Part shown: positions 1 through 6,289 of the stretch, in pieces
How positions within the stretch are numbered: the stretch's first letter is position 1
Layout: each line of letters begins with the position of its first letter
Assembly: GCA_030043285.1 (NCBI GenBank)
Contig: JASHXZ010000767.1
Coordinates: 1-6,289, forward strand
Length of the DNA: 6,289 nt
Reading direction: 5' to 3'
DNA from: Xanthobacteraceae bacterium
Lineage (GTDB): Bacteria; Pseudomonadota; Alphaproteobacteria; Rhizobiales; Xanthobacteraceae
Program-made: the position numbers and the translations under genes
Notes under the pieces: model-generated
What the model was told of the DNA's origin: nothing
The model's database searches: none
Seen by the model: only the letters and a program-made list of their open reading frames with translations

Positions 1-22
1 GCCGTAGCACTCGCACTCATGT

Positions 23-49
23 TGACCCCGTCCCGTCTTGTTGGGGTCA
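23..49. repeat. Inverted repeat TGACCCC/GGGGTCA at the left edge
   Basis: TGACCCC (23-29) and GGGGTCA (43-49) are perfect inverted copies separated by 13 nt. On the minus strand the repeat sits directly before the possible ATG at 20, where it would fold in the leader or act as an operator. No T run follows it, so a terminator is unlikely. The role is unknown. Confidence 0.35.
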
Positions 50-160
50 CCTTTCGCACAAAGCTTTTGCAGCGCGGCTAAATCGGTTCGTTCAATTTGA
101 AGCAAACACAAGTCAAGAACGCCGGCAATTCGGTTGCAAGTTGCGGCGTTTGTTGTATGA

Positions 161-188
161 AATTCGAATTATTCGATTTTAGCTAAAA
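161..188. repeat. Two adjacent perfect palindromes in an AT-rich patch
   Basis: AATTCGAATT (161-170) is a perfect 10-bp palindrome and TTTTAGCTAAAA (177-188) a perfect 12-bp palindrome, with centres 17 bp apart. Both lie in the most A+T-rich part of the window, away from any coding sequence. Such pairs can be operator sites near a promoter; AT-rich DNA also makes short palindromes by chance. Confidence 0.45.
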
Positions 189-250
189 CTGTAACGATCA
201 GGCATTGCCTGCAAAACGTCGGAGTTCTTCGAGCTAGGACAGGTTTTTGC

Positions 251-292
251 GTCGGCATCCGGCGCCTTGCAGGCTTGGCGCCGCTGCTCGAC
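251..292 (-). other. Imperfect GC-rich hairpin downstream of the permease stop
   Basis: The inner stem is perfect: CGGCGCC (260-266) pairs with GGCGCCG (277-283) around a 10-nt loop. An outer stem continues, with GCA (255-257) pairing TGC (285-287) and GTCG (251-254) pairing CGAC (289-292), broken by a small internal loop and one bulged T at 288. That gives 14 pairs. It lies 66-108 nt past the permease stop in the direction of transcription. It could end or protect the pump mRNA, but no T run follows on the minus strand, so it is not a standard intrinsic terminator. Confidence 0.4.
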
Positions 293-358
293 GTCGTTGC
301 CTTTCACCGAACAGCTCGCAAAAATTTCGAAGAATGCCTTTACCCGCTGGTCACTGTT

Positions 359-3300
359 TCAAAGAAACGAGGGTTCCTCCGGGCCCGACGCCGCCTCGTC
401 GCCCGGCGACACGTCGCGCCGGCCAAGCCAATAGCTGAACCGGTCCAGATAAAGATAGATGACCGGCGTCGTGTAGAGCGTGAGGAACTGCGACACCAAC
501 AGGCCGCCGACGATGGCGATGCCGAGCGGCCGTCGCAGCTCGGACCCGGCGCCCTGGCCGAGCGCCAAGGGCAGGCCGGCGCCGATGGCGCACATGGTCG
601 TCATCATGATCGGGCGGAAGCGCAGCAAGCAGGCCTGGTGGATTGCCTCGTCCGGGCTCTTGCCTTGGTGACGTTCGGCTTCCAGCGCAAAGTCGATCAT
701 CATGATGGCGTTCTTCTTGACGATGCCGATCAACAGAATGATGCCGATGAAGGCGATCAGGCTGAGGTCGTAGCCGAACAGCATCAGCATTAGCAGCGCG
801 CCGACGCCGGCCGAGGGTAGCGCGGACAGGATGGTGATCGGATGGATGAAGCTTTCGTACAGCATGCCGAGCACCACGTAGACCACCACGATGGCCGCCA
901 GGACCAGAAGCGGCGTCGAGGTGAGTGAGGCCTGAAAAGCTTGCGCGGTGCCCTGGAACGAACCGTGCAGCGTCGCCGGGGTATGGAGCTGCGCGGCGAG
1001 GGCGGAGATGCCATCGACCGCCTGACTGAGCGCGATCCCGGGCGCCAGATTGAAGGAGAGCGTCACCGCGGGAAATACGCCCTGGTGATTGATGGTGAGC
1101 GGCTGCACCGAGGTGGAAAAATGCGCCACCGCCGATAGCGGGACCTGCTGACCGTTTCCGCCCGGCACGTAGAGGCGGGACAGCGCGGTGGCTCCGACCT
1201 GGAACCTCGGCTCCACTTCGAGAATGACTTTGGTCTGCTGCGTGGCGGAATAAATGGTCGCCACCTGCTGCTGCCCGAATGCCGCATAGAGCGCGGTGTC
1301 GATGGCGGCGAGCGAAATGCCGAGCCGCGATGCGGCATCACGGTCGACTTCGATGGGAATGTGCGGCGAAGCGATCTGTTGATCGGTGGCGACGTCGGTG
1401 AGGATGTTCATCGTCTGCATCTTGCCGAGCAGGATGGGCGCCCAGTGATTGAGCTCGTCGGAATCCGTGTCGGTCAGCGTGTACTGGTATTGCGCTTGCG
1501 ACAGCCGCCCGCCGATCGTGACGTCCTGGCCGGCCTGCATGAAGAACTTGGCGCCGATCACCCTGGCGACCTGCGGCCGCAGCCGCGCCATCACACCTTC
1601 AATCCCCGTCCGCTGTGAAAACGGCTTGAGCTGGATGAACATGCGGGCGGTATTCTCGCTGGAATTGCCGCCAGTCGCGCCGGCGAAGCTGACCATGCCG
1701 GAAACCGCGGGGTCGGCGACGATAATCTTCGAGATTTCGTCGTTGATCTTGGTAATTCCGGCGAACGACATGTCCTGTCGGGCCTCGACCTGACCGAACA
1801 GGAAGCCGGTATCCTGCTGCGGAAAGAAGCCCTTTGGAATCTCGACGTACAGATATCCGGTCAGCACGATCAGCGCGAGCGTGGCGAGCAGCATCGGCAG
1901 GCGATGGGCGAACACCCAGTCGAGGCCGCGCTCGTAGACGGCGAGCGAGCGGTCGAAGAAGCGCTCGAAGGCGCGGCTGATCCGGCCCGGCGCTCGCTCG
2001 TGCTCGCGGGCGAGAAACAGCGAGCACATCATCGGGGTGAGCGTCAATGCGATGAAGGCAGAGGCGACGACTGCGATGCTCACCGTCACGGCGAATTCGT
2101 GGAACAGACGGCCGACGATGCCTGACATCAGCAACAGCGGAATGAACACCGCGATCAGTGAAAAGGTGATCGAGATGATAGTGAAGCCGATTTGGCCGGC
2201 GCCGATCAGAGCGGCCTCGAAGGCGGATTGCCCCGCCTCGATGTAGCGCACGATGTTCTCGATCATGACGATGGCATCGTCGACGACGAAACCCACCGCG
2301 ATCGTCAGTCCCATCAATGATAGATTGTCGATGCTGTAGCCGAACAGGTACATGACGCCGAAGGTGGCGATGATCGACAACGGCACCGTCACGCTCGGAA
2401 TGGACGTGGCCCACGGCGTGCGCAGAAAGGCGAAGATGATCAGGATCACCAGGACGCCGGTGATCAGCAAGGTCATTTCGACATCTTCGACCGAGGCGCG
2501 GATGTTTTCCGAACGGTCACTGACCAGGTCGACGTGCACCGAAGGCGGAACGGATTGCAGCAGGCCCGGCAGCAGCGACTTGATCTGATCGACGACCTGC
2601 AAGGTGTTGGCGCCGGCTTCGCGCCGGATGAGAAGCAATTCGGATGGCTTGCCGTCGAACCAGGCTCCGGTCCGGGGATTCACTGACGAATTGATGACGG
2701 TGGCCACGTCACCGATCGTGACCGGAGCGCCGTTCTGATAGGCCAGGATGATTGGTCGGAACTCGTTCGGGCTGAATAGCTGATCGTTGGTGTCGAGCGT
2801 GAATTCTTGCTGCGGTCCTTCCAGGTTGCCTTTTGGGGAATCGAGTGTCGCGTTGCTCAGCGCGGTCTGCACCTGGGCGAGGCTCAAGTTCCGCGAGGCC
2901 AAAGCCTGGGGGTCGACCTGGACGTGAATCGCCGGCAATTGCTGGCCGGCGATGTCGACCTGGCCGACGCCGGGCACCGTCGACAGCGACTGGGCCAGGA
3001 TGATGTTGGCGTAAGCATCGATCTGATAGAGCGGCATCGCGTCGGAATGCACGGCGTAGATCAGGATCGCGCGTTCCGCCGGGTTGGTCTTGCGATAGGT
3101 CGGCGGTGTCGGCAGGTTTTTCGGCAGCAGGCCGCTGGCCGCATTGATCGCGGTCTGCACGTCGCTCGCTGCGCCGTCGATATTGCGGCTCAGATCGAAT
3201 TGCAGCGTGATGCTGGTCTGGCCCAATCCGCTGGTAGAGGTCATCTGCGACAGGCCGGGAATCGCGGTGAACTGATCTTCGAGCGGCGTCGCTACGGTGG

Positions 3301-3481
3301 CGGCCATGGTCTGCGGACTGGCGCCGGGCAGTTGCGCTGTGACTTGGATGGTCGGGAAATCGATGTTGGGCAAAGCCGCGACCGGCAACAGCTCGTAAGC
3401 AACAAGCCCGAACAGCAGAATGCCGGCCATGAGCAGCGTGGTGGCGATCGGCCGGCGTATGAACGTTTCCGAAATGTTCAT
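359..3481 (-). CDS. RND efflux permease, HAE1 family, MdtB/MdtC-like
   Basis: This is the inner-membrane proton/drug antiporter of a tripartite efflux pump; it would take substrates from the periplasm or outer leaflet and pass them to an outer-membrane channel. The 1040 residues are full length for the family. Visible order: TM1 about 11-32, first large periplasmic loop to about 335, TM2-TM6 about 336-485, TM7 about 527-546, second periplasmic loop to about 855, TM8-TM12 about 856-1010. TM4 carries GFVVDDAIVMIEN with the proton-relay pair D401/D402, and TM10 carries GIVKKNAIMMIDF with the relay lysine K923. Stretches such as LPGASP, GLTIAVGFVVDD, YESFIHPITILS and LLRFRPIMMTT match, from memory, E. 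coli MdtB and MdtC; DVQTAINAA, PTYRK and INHQG lean towards MdtC. The start ATG follows the adaptor stop (TAG) by 2 bp, with GAGGCG at 3490-3495 as ribosome site, so the two genes are surely cotranscribed. The stop is TGA at 361-359. Substrate is not predictable from sequence. Family call very sure; the exact MdtB versus MdtC label is not. Confidence 0.96.
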   Translation of the reverse strand: MNISETFIRRPIATTLLMAGILLFGLVAYELLPVAALPNIDFPTIQVTAQLPGASPQTMAATVATPLEDQFTAIPGLSQMTSTSGLGQTSITLQFDLSRNIDGAASDVQTAINAASGLLPKNLPTPPTYRKTNPAERAILIYAVHSDAMPLYQIDAYANIILAQSLSTVPGVGQVDIAGQQLPAIHVQVDPQALASRNLSLAQVQTALSNATLDSPKGNLEGPQQEFTLDTNDQLFSPNEFRPIILAYQNGAPVTIGDVATVINSSVNPRTGAWFDGKPSELLLIRREAGANTLQVVDQIKSLLPGLLQSVPPSVHVDLVSDRSENIRASVEDVEMTLLITGVLVILIIFAFLRTPWATSIPSVTVPLSIIATFGVMYLFGYSIDNLSLMGLTIAVGFVVDDAIVMIENIVRYIEAGQSAFEAALIGAGQIGFTIISITFSLIAVFIPLLLMSGIVGRLFHEFAVTVSIAVVASAFIALTLTPMMCSLFLAREHERAPGRISRAFERFFDRSLAVYERGLDWVFAHRLPMLLATLALIVLTGYLYVEIPKGFFPQQDTGFLFGQVEARQDMSFAGITKINDEISKIIVADPAVSGMVSFAGATGGNSSENTARMFIQLKPFSQRTGIEGVMARLRPQVARVIGAKFFMQAGQDVTIGGRLSQAQYQYTLTDTDSDELNHWAPILLGKMQTMNILTDVATDQQIASPHIPIEVDRDAASRLGISLAAIDTALYAAFGQQQVATIYSATQQTKVILEVEPRFQVGATALSRLYVPGGNGQQVPLSAVAHFSTSVQPLTINHQGVFPAVTLSFNLAPGIALSQAVDGISALAAQLHTPATLHGSFQGTAQAFQASLTSTPLLVLAAIVVVYVVLGMLYESFIHPITILSALPSAGVGALLMLMLFGYDLSLIAFIGIILLIGIVKKNAIMMIDFALEAERHQGKSPDEAIHQACLLRFRPIMMTTMCAIGAGLPLALGQGAGSELRRPLGIAIVGGLLVSQFLTLYTTPVIYLYLDRFSYWLGRRDVSPGDEAASGPEEPSFL

Positions 3482-3483
3482 CG

Positions 3484-4725
3484 CTAATTCGCCTCGGCCT
3501 CGGGCCCGGGCTGCGCCGCCGCCGGCTGCGTGGTCTGCTGGACGGCGACCAACGAACCGTTGTCAAGGCGGTACTGTCCGTCGGTGACGACCTTTTCACC
3601 GCCGGAGAGGCCTTTTTGGATTACCGAAACGCCGCCCTGGCGTTGACCGGGCGTGACGTCGACCCGGCGAGCCTTGTTGTTGCTGTCGATCACGTAAACG
3701 TATGAGCCGCTCGGCCCGACCATAATGGCGGGTGCCGGCACCGTGACGACATCGTGCAGTGTCGACACCGTAAGCGCTGCCCGTACGAATTCGCCCGGCC
3801 ACAGCCGAAGGTCTTTATTGGGGAAGGTGGCTTGCAGCAAAATAGTGCCAGTCGCGGTGTTCACCTGATTATCGATCAGAGTGAGCTTTCCGTTCTCGAT
3901 CAGCTTGCGGTCCTGGGTGTAGACGCCGACCTGCAGCGCACCGGCCGCCTGGTTATGCTGAATGTCATCGAGACGGTCCTGCGCGACGGTGAACGTCACC
4001 CAGATCGGCTGGAGCTGCACGATCGAGACCAGGGGGTTCTGCGACGCCTGCCCGCTCGTTGTGCTCGTGGTTGCAGACGTCGAGGCCGCCGACGTGGAGC
4101 TGGACTGTGGGCCAACCAGGTTGCCGAGATCGACCATGAGCTGCCCGGCGCGTCCGGTGATCGGCGATGTGATGCGGCTATAGTCCAGATTGAGTTGCGC
4201 CGCTTCGACGTTCGCCTGATCGAGCTGGACGGTGCCCTTGTCCTGATCGACCACGAAGCCCTGGTCTTGGGCTTGCTGCTTGGCGATCGAGTTCTGCTGC
4301 TCAAGTGTCTGGTAGCGTTGCAGATCGAGCTGCGCCTCCGCAAGGAGCGCCTCGTCGTGGCGCAATTGCGCCTGCGCCTGGTCGAGCGCGGCCTGAAACG
4401 GCCGCGGATCGAGCACAAACAGCAACTGCCCCTGCTTGACGATCTGTCCGGGTGTGAACTCGATCTTATCGATCGTGCCCATGACGCGGGGCACGATGTT
4501 GACGCTATCGATCGATTGGACCGTCCCCAAGGCGTTGATGGTCTGGGGAACGTCCTGGCGGGTTGCGACTGCCGCTGTCACCGGCACGGCCGGTTGGGCG
4601 GCGTTCGTTGCCGGCTTGCTGTGGCTGACCAGCCGCACCGCGATGGCGATAAGAACAACGATGGCGGCAAGGGTTCCGAATGTCGCAATGCGGCGTCGCG
4701 ACCCGGATTTTCGGAAGAGCGCCAT
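3484..4725 (-). CDS. RND efflux periplasmic adaptor (membrane fusion protein), MdtA/AcrA-like
   Basis: This is the periplasmic adaptor that joins the RND permease to an outer-membrane channel. The 413 residues match the usual adaptor length. Residues 1-14 are basic, and 16-33 form one hydrophobic segment (TLAAIVVLIAIAVRL). I see no lipobox cysteine there, so it looks like a signal anchor and not a lipoprotein. Next come the first lipoyl half at about 72-108 (GTIDKIEFTPGQIVKQGQLL, then LDPRPF), an alpha-helical hairpin at about 110-175 rich in Gln, Ala and Leu, and the second lipoyl half at about 178-205 (RITSPITGRAG). The beta-barrel domain follows from about 230 (QPIWVTFTV, LWPGEFVRA) and a membrane-proximal domain from about 325 (VTVPAPAIMVGPSGSYVYVI). 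A Ser/Thr-rich insert occupies about 208-229. The tail (397-413) is rich in Pro, Ala and Gln. It is the first gene of the operon; the only Shine-Dalgarno-like bases are AGG at 4733-4735, 7 nt before the ATG, which is weak. Family call sure; the name MdtA is only by resemblance. Confidence 0.95.
   Translation of the reverse strand: MALFRKSGSRRRIATFGTLAAIVVLIAIAVRLVSHSKPATNAAQPAVPVTAAVATRQDVPQTINALGTVQSIDSVNIVPRVMGTIDKIEFTPGQIVKQGQLLFVLDPRPFQAALDQAQAQLRHDEALLAEAQLDLQRYQTLEQQNSIAKQQAQDQGFVVDQDKGTVQLDQANVEAAQLNLDYSRITSPITGRAGQLMVDLGNLVGPQSSSTSAASTSATTSTTSGQASQNPLVSIVQLQPIWVTFTVAQDRLDDIQHNQAAGALQVGVYTQDRKLIENGKLTLIDNQVNTATGTILLQATFPNKDLRLWPGEFVRAALTVSTLHDVVTVPAPAIMVGPSGSYVYVIDSNNKARRVDVTPGQRQGGVSVIQKGLSGGEKVVTDGQYRLDNGSLVAVQQTTQPAAAQPGPEAEAN
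3490..3495 (-). promoter_or_regulatory. Ribosome binding site of the RND permease, inside the adaptor's last codons
   Basis: On the minus strand GAGGCG overlaps the final Glu-Ala codons of the adaptor gene, with the GAGG core ending 10 nt before the permease ATG. With the 2-bp gap between stop and start, this layout favours translational coupling of adaptor and permease. Confidence 0.5.
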
Positions 4726-4837
4726 GTAAAGGCCTGCCTAAAATGAAACTTGCCGCCCAAACCAACGCCTAACGGCCCGGAATGTCTCCGTAAAGTTCCA
4801 CGCGGGCACCGCAAAAGGGCAGATCGACGCACCGCCA

Positions 4838-4852
4838 ACGGTTTAGCGTCAC
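4838..4852 (+). repeat. Direct repeat copy 1 in divergent control region
   Basis: The sequence ACGGTTTAGCGTCAC matches the second copy at 13 of 15 positions; both differences are T in this copy and C in the other. It lies just before the AT-rich, promoter-like patch. A binding site for a regulator is a possible reading but is not shown by the sequence alone. Confidence 0.5.
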
Positions 4853-4928
4853 TAAAGAATTTTTAATTTCCCGGCCGGGGAGCCGCCGCACGGACACGGC
4901 GTTTCCAAAGTGAAAGCAGCTGCGCTGC

Positions 4929-4943
4929 ACGGCTTAGCGCCAC
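4929..4943 (+). repeat. Direct repeat copy 2, in the leader just before the protease ribosome site
   Basis: The sequence ACGGCTTAGCGCCAC is the second copy, 91 bp start to start from the first. It ends 26 bp before the protease start codon and 12 bp before its Shine-Dalgarno sequence. In this copy GGC and GCC flank the centre (GGCTTAGCGCC), giving slight dyad symmetry that copy 1 lacks. Confidence 0.5.
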
Positions 4944-4955
4944 ACCAAGAAAATG

Positions 4956-4961
4956 ACGGAG
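4956..4961 (+). promoter_or_regulatory. Ribosome binding site of the Do protease
   Basis: ACGGAG lies 8 nt before the ATG at 4970 and resembles the GGAG core of the Shine-Dalgarno consensus. It decides the start: the upstream ATG at 4953 overlaps this site, is in another frame and has no site of its own. Confidence 0.65.
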
Positions 4962-4969
4962 TTCCCATC

Positions 4970-6289
4970 ATGTCGGCAGAAATCGATTCCCGCATCGGCA
5001 AGTGCCGGGCCAAAACCTCGAGCCGAATTCGGACGGTCTTGCTGGCCTCGGCGGCGGCCGTGGGCCTCGCCGCTCTGATTGCCGGACCGCTGGGATTCGT
5101 CGGAGGCACGATCAGCCTGACAGGCCCTGCGCCGGCTCACGCTTCCGAGCAGTCCACCCCGCCGGGCTTTGCCGACCTGGTTGCCAAGGTGAAACCGGCC
5201 GTCATCTCCGTCCGGGTCAAGATCGAGGAGCAGAACAGCGCCGAGAGTGATGACAATGGCGCCATTCCACGCAATTCGCCGTTTTATCGATTCTTTTTCG
5301 GACCGAACGGAGAACAGAACAAGCAGGTCGTTACCGGCGAGGGTTCCGGATTCTTTATCTCCCCTGACGGCTATGCGGTGACCAATAATCACGTGGTCGA
5401 CCATGCCAAAACCGTGCAGGTGACGACGGACGATGGCACCATCTACACCGCCAAGGTGGTCGGCACCGACCCGAAGACGGACCTCGCCCTGCTCAAGGTC
5501 GATGCCAACAAGCAATTTCCCTATGCCGAGTTTGCCGATCAGCGGCCCCGCGTCGGCGACTGGGTCATCGCGGTCGGTAATCCGTTCGGCCTGGGCGGGA
5601 CGGTGACAGCGGGCATCGTCTCGGCCAGCGGCCGCGAGATCGGAGCCAGCCCGTACGACGATTACCTGCAGATCGACGCGCCCATCAACAAAGGCAATTC
5701 GGGCGGGCCGGCTTTCAACATGAACGGCAAGGTGACCGGCGTGAACTCCGCGATCGTGTCGCCGTCAGGCGGTTCGGTCGGGATCGGCTTCGATATCCCC
5801 GCCGATACCGCCAAGCTGGTGGTCAGCGAACTGAAGGAGAAGGGCTCCGTCACCCGGGGCTGGCTGGGCGTCCAGGTGCAGCCGGTGACCGCGGCGATCG
5901 CCGACAGTATGGGCCTGAACAAGGCCGCAGGTGCGCTGGTGGATCAGCCCGAGCCGAATAGCCCGGCCGCCAAGGCAGACGTCAAAGCAGGCGACATCAT
6001 TACCGAGGTGAACGGTACGCCGATCAAAGATGCGCGCGCATTAGCTCAACAAATCGCAAGGTCGGCGCCCGGCAGTTCGGCCAAGCTGACGATCCTGCGC
6101 GACGGCAAAACGCAGACCGTCGCGGTGACGCTGGCAACCATGCCGAAGCAGGAACAGGAAGCCAACGCCCAGCCGCAGCAGCAGGAGCAACCCGCGCCGG
6201 AGCAGCATCTCGGCATGAACTTGGCGCCTGCTCAGGACGTCGAGGGTACCGGCAAAGAGGGCGTGGTGGTGCTCGGCGTCGATCCGAAC
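4970..6289 (+). CDS. degP: Do/DegP-type periplasmic serine protease (HtrA family), 3' end outside window
   Basis: This is an ATP-independent protease/chaperone that degrades or holds misfolded envelope proteins. The frame stays open for 440 codons to the window edge; the family usually has about 450-510 residues, so only the second PDZ domain is largely missing. A basic N-terminus (1-22) and hydrophobic segment (about 22-47) end in an AHA|SE site after residue 58, which fits a Sec signal peptide with a long n-region. The trypsin-like domain carries the full triad: H141 in TNNHVVD, D171 in PKTDLALL and S244 in GNSGGPAF. The H-to-D spacing of 30 and D-to-S spacing of 73 are typical. PDZ1 begins near W298 (GWLGVQVQPV) and ends near 391; a Gln/Glu/Pro-rich linker (about 393-411) leads to PDZ2 starting near L414 (LGMNLAP). 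The start ATG is supported by ACGGAG 8 nt upstream; an earlier ATG at 4953 is out of frame. The gene is divergent from the pump operon. MucD, DegQ or DegP would all fit, so the symbol is approximate. Confidence 0.95.
   Translation, partial: MSAEIDSRIGKCRAKTSSRIRTVLLASAAAVGLAALIAGPLGFVGGTISLTGPAPAHASEQSTPPGFADLVAKVKPAVISVRVKIEEQNSAESDDNGAIPRNSPFYRFFFGPNGEQNKQVVTGEGSGFFISPDGYAVTNNHVVDHAKTVQVTTDDGTIYTAKVVGTDPKTDLALLKVDANKQFPYAEFADQRPRVGDWVIAVGNPFGLGGTVTAGIVSASGREIGASPYDDYLQIDAPINKGNSGGPAFNMNGKVTGVNSAIVSPSGGSVGIGFDIPADTAKLVVSELKEKGSVTRGWLGVQVQPVTAAIADSMGLNKAAGALVDQPEPNSPAAKADVKAGDIITEVNGTPIKDARALAQQIARSAPGSSAKLTILRDGKTQTVAVTLATMPKQEQEANAQPQQQEQPAPEQHLGMNLAPAQDVEGTGKEGVVVLGVDPN

Larger units (their letters stand above)
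1..358. other. Gene-poor stretch downstream of the permease gene
   Basis: I see no supportable gene here. Composition is clearly more A+T-rich than the coding parts, most of all at about 149-190, which by my count is about one quarter G+C. A minus-strand ATG at 20-18, followed by codons reading MSASAT to the edge, could be the start of the next gene in the pump's direction, but the evidence is only an ATG and a loosely purine-rich stretch (GGGACGGGG) upstream. Plus-strand frames starting at the edge are open to stops at 79-81 and 180-182 but show no third-position G/C preference. No canonical terminator (GC-rich hairpin followed by a T run) was found for the pump operon; the nearest candidate is the hairpin at 251-292. 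Confidence 0.6.
4726..4969. promoter_or_regulatory. Divergent control region between efflux operon and Do protease
   Basis: This 244-bp gap separates the two divergent start codons and holds no ORF worth calling. It must carry the plus-strand promoter of the protease and very probably the minus-strand promoter of the pump operon. An AT-rich patch at about 4851-4869 (TTTTTAATTT) is the most promoter-like stretch, but I cannot place a convincing -35/-10 pair with 16-18 bp spacing. Right after it lies the perfect palindrome CCCGGCCGGG (4870-4879). Between that and the protease start are two short hairpins, CGCCG/CGGCG (4884-4888 with 4897-4901) and GCAGC/GCTGC (4916-4920 with 4924-4928). A near-identical 15-bp direct repeat is listed separately. 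That the region is regulatory follows from gene layout; the individual sites are inference. Confidence 0.7.

Noticed and set aside
134..161. Plus-strand TTGCAA, 16-bp spacer, TATGAA, resembling a housekeeping promoter
   Set aside because: Each hexamer matches its consensus at only 4 of 6 positions, such pairs are common by chance in AT-rich DNA, and no plus-strand gene follows, only the antisense of the permease.
3..182. Plus-strand frame open from the window edge to a TAG at 180-182, possible tail of an incoming gene
   Set aside because: Third codon positions are not enriched in G or C, unlike all three real genes, and the translated 59 residues match nothing I recognise; chance openness in an AT-richer stretch is likelier.
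275..793. Plus-strand open frame of 172 codons overlapping the permease 3' end
   Set aside because: Most of it is antisense to permease TM8-TM12 and the C-terminal tail; no ribosome site or recognisable motif.
2807..3487. Plus-strand open frame of 226 codons antisense to the permease gene
   Set aside because: It is the shadow of the first periplasmic loop and TM1 of the permease; no domain, and composition is rich in Arg, Gln and Gly as expected from reversed codons.
2709..3599. Minus-strand open frame of 296 codons overlapping the adaptor end and permease start in another frame
   Set aside because: It runs through both real genes out of frame and is extremely rich in Arg and Pro; the in-frame products are clear family members.
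3754..4746. Plus-strand open frame of 330 codons antisense to the adaptor gene
   Set aside because: It lies wholly opposite a gene with clear adaptor domains, has Arg/Leu/Asp-rich composition typical of antisense frames in GC-rich DNA, and shows no recognisable domain.
4771..4799. Minus-strand GGAAC (4799-4795) and CGTT (4774-4771), resembling an EcfG-type stress promoter before the adaptor
   Set aside because: The spacer is 20 nt, while the known consensus needs about 16-17, so this pair would not be a good promoter.

Overview
The window reads as chromosomal DNA of an alphaproteobacterium of the Hyphomicrobiales, most likely Bradyrhizobium, Rhodopseudomonas or a relative. This rests on the high GC content, the strong G/C preference at third codon positions, and the style of the protein sequences; no marker gene fixes the genus. 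It holds three well-supported genes in two divergent units, with a short gene-poor stretch at the left edge.

Left edge (1-358): no gene can be supported. This stretch is visibly richer in A+T than the rest. It contains a 7-bp inverted repeat near the edge, two perfect palindromes in an AT-rich patch, and an imperfect GC-rich hairpin downstream of the permease stop codon. A minus-strand ATG at position 20 could begin a gene that leaves the window, but only six full codons are visible.

Minus strand (4725 down to 359): a two-gene operon encodes the inner-membrane parts of a tripartite RND efflux pump. The periplasmic adaptor (MdtA/AcrA type, 413 aa) comes first. After a 2-bp gap follows the 1040-aa RND permease of the MdtB/MdtC branch of the HAE1 family, with its proton-relay Asp pair and Lys intact. 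No second permease and no outer-membrane channel gene lie in the window, so the pump probably recruits a TolC-like channel encoded elsewhere.

Divergent control region (4726-4969): 244 bp separate the adaptor start from a plus-strand gene. It must carry the promoter of the protease and probably that of the pump operon. It holds a near-perfect 15-bp direct repeat, an AT-rich patch and a GC-rich palindrome.

Plus strand (4970 to the right edge): a Do/DegP-type (HtrA) periplasmic serine protease with an intact His-Asp-Ser triad, a complete first PDZ domain and the beginning of a second. It is cut by the window edge after 440 residues.

Together the genes look like an envelope-maintenance neighbourhood: an exporter of toxic or hydrophobic compounds placed back to back with a periplasmic quality-control protease. 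All three protein families are known, and I do not see a clearly new system. The points most worth a second look are the direct repeat in the shared control region, the Ser/Thr-rich insertion in the adaptor, and the apparent single-permease design in a family whose E. coli members work as a pair.
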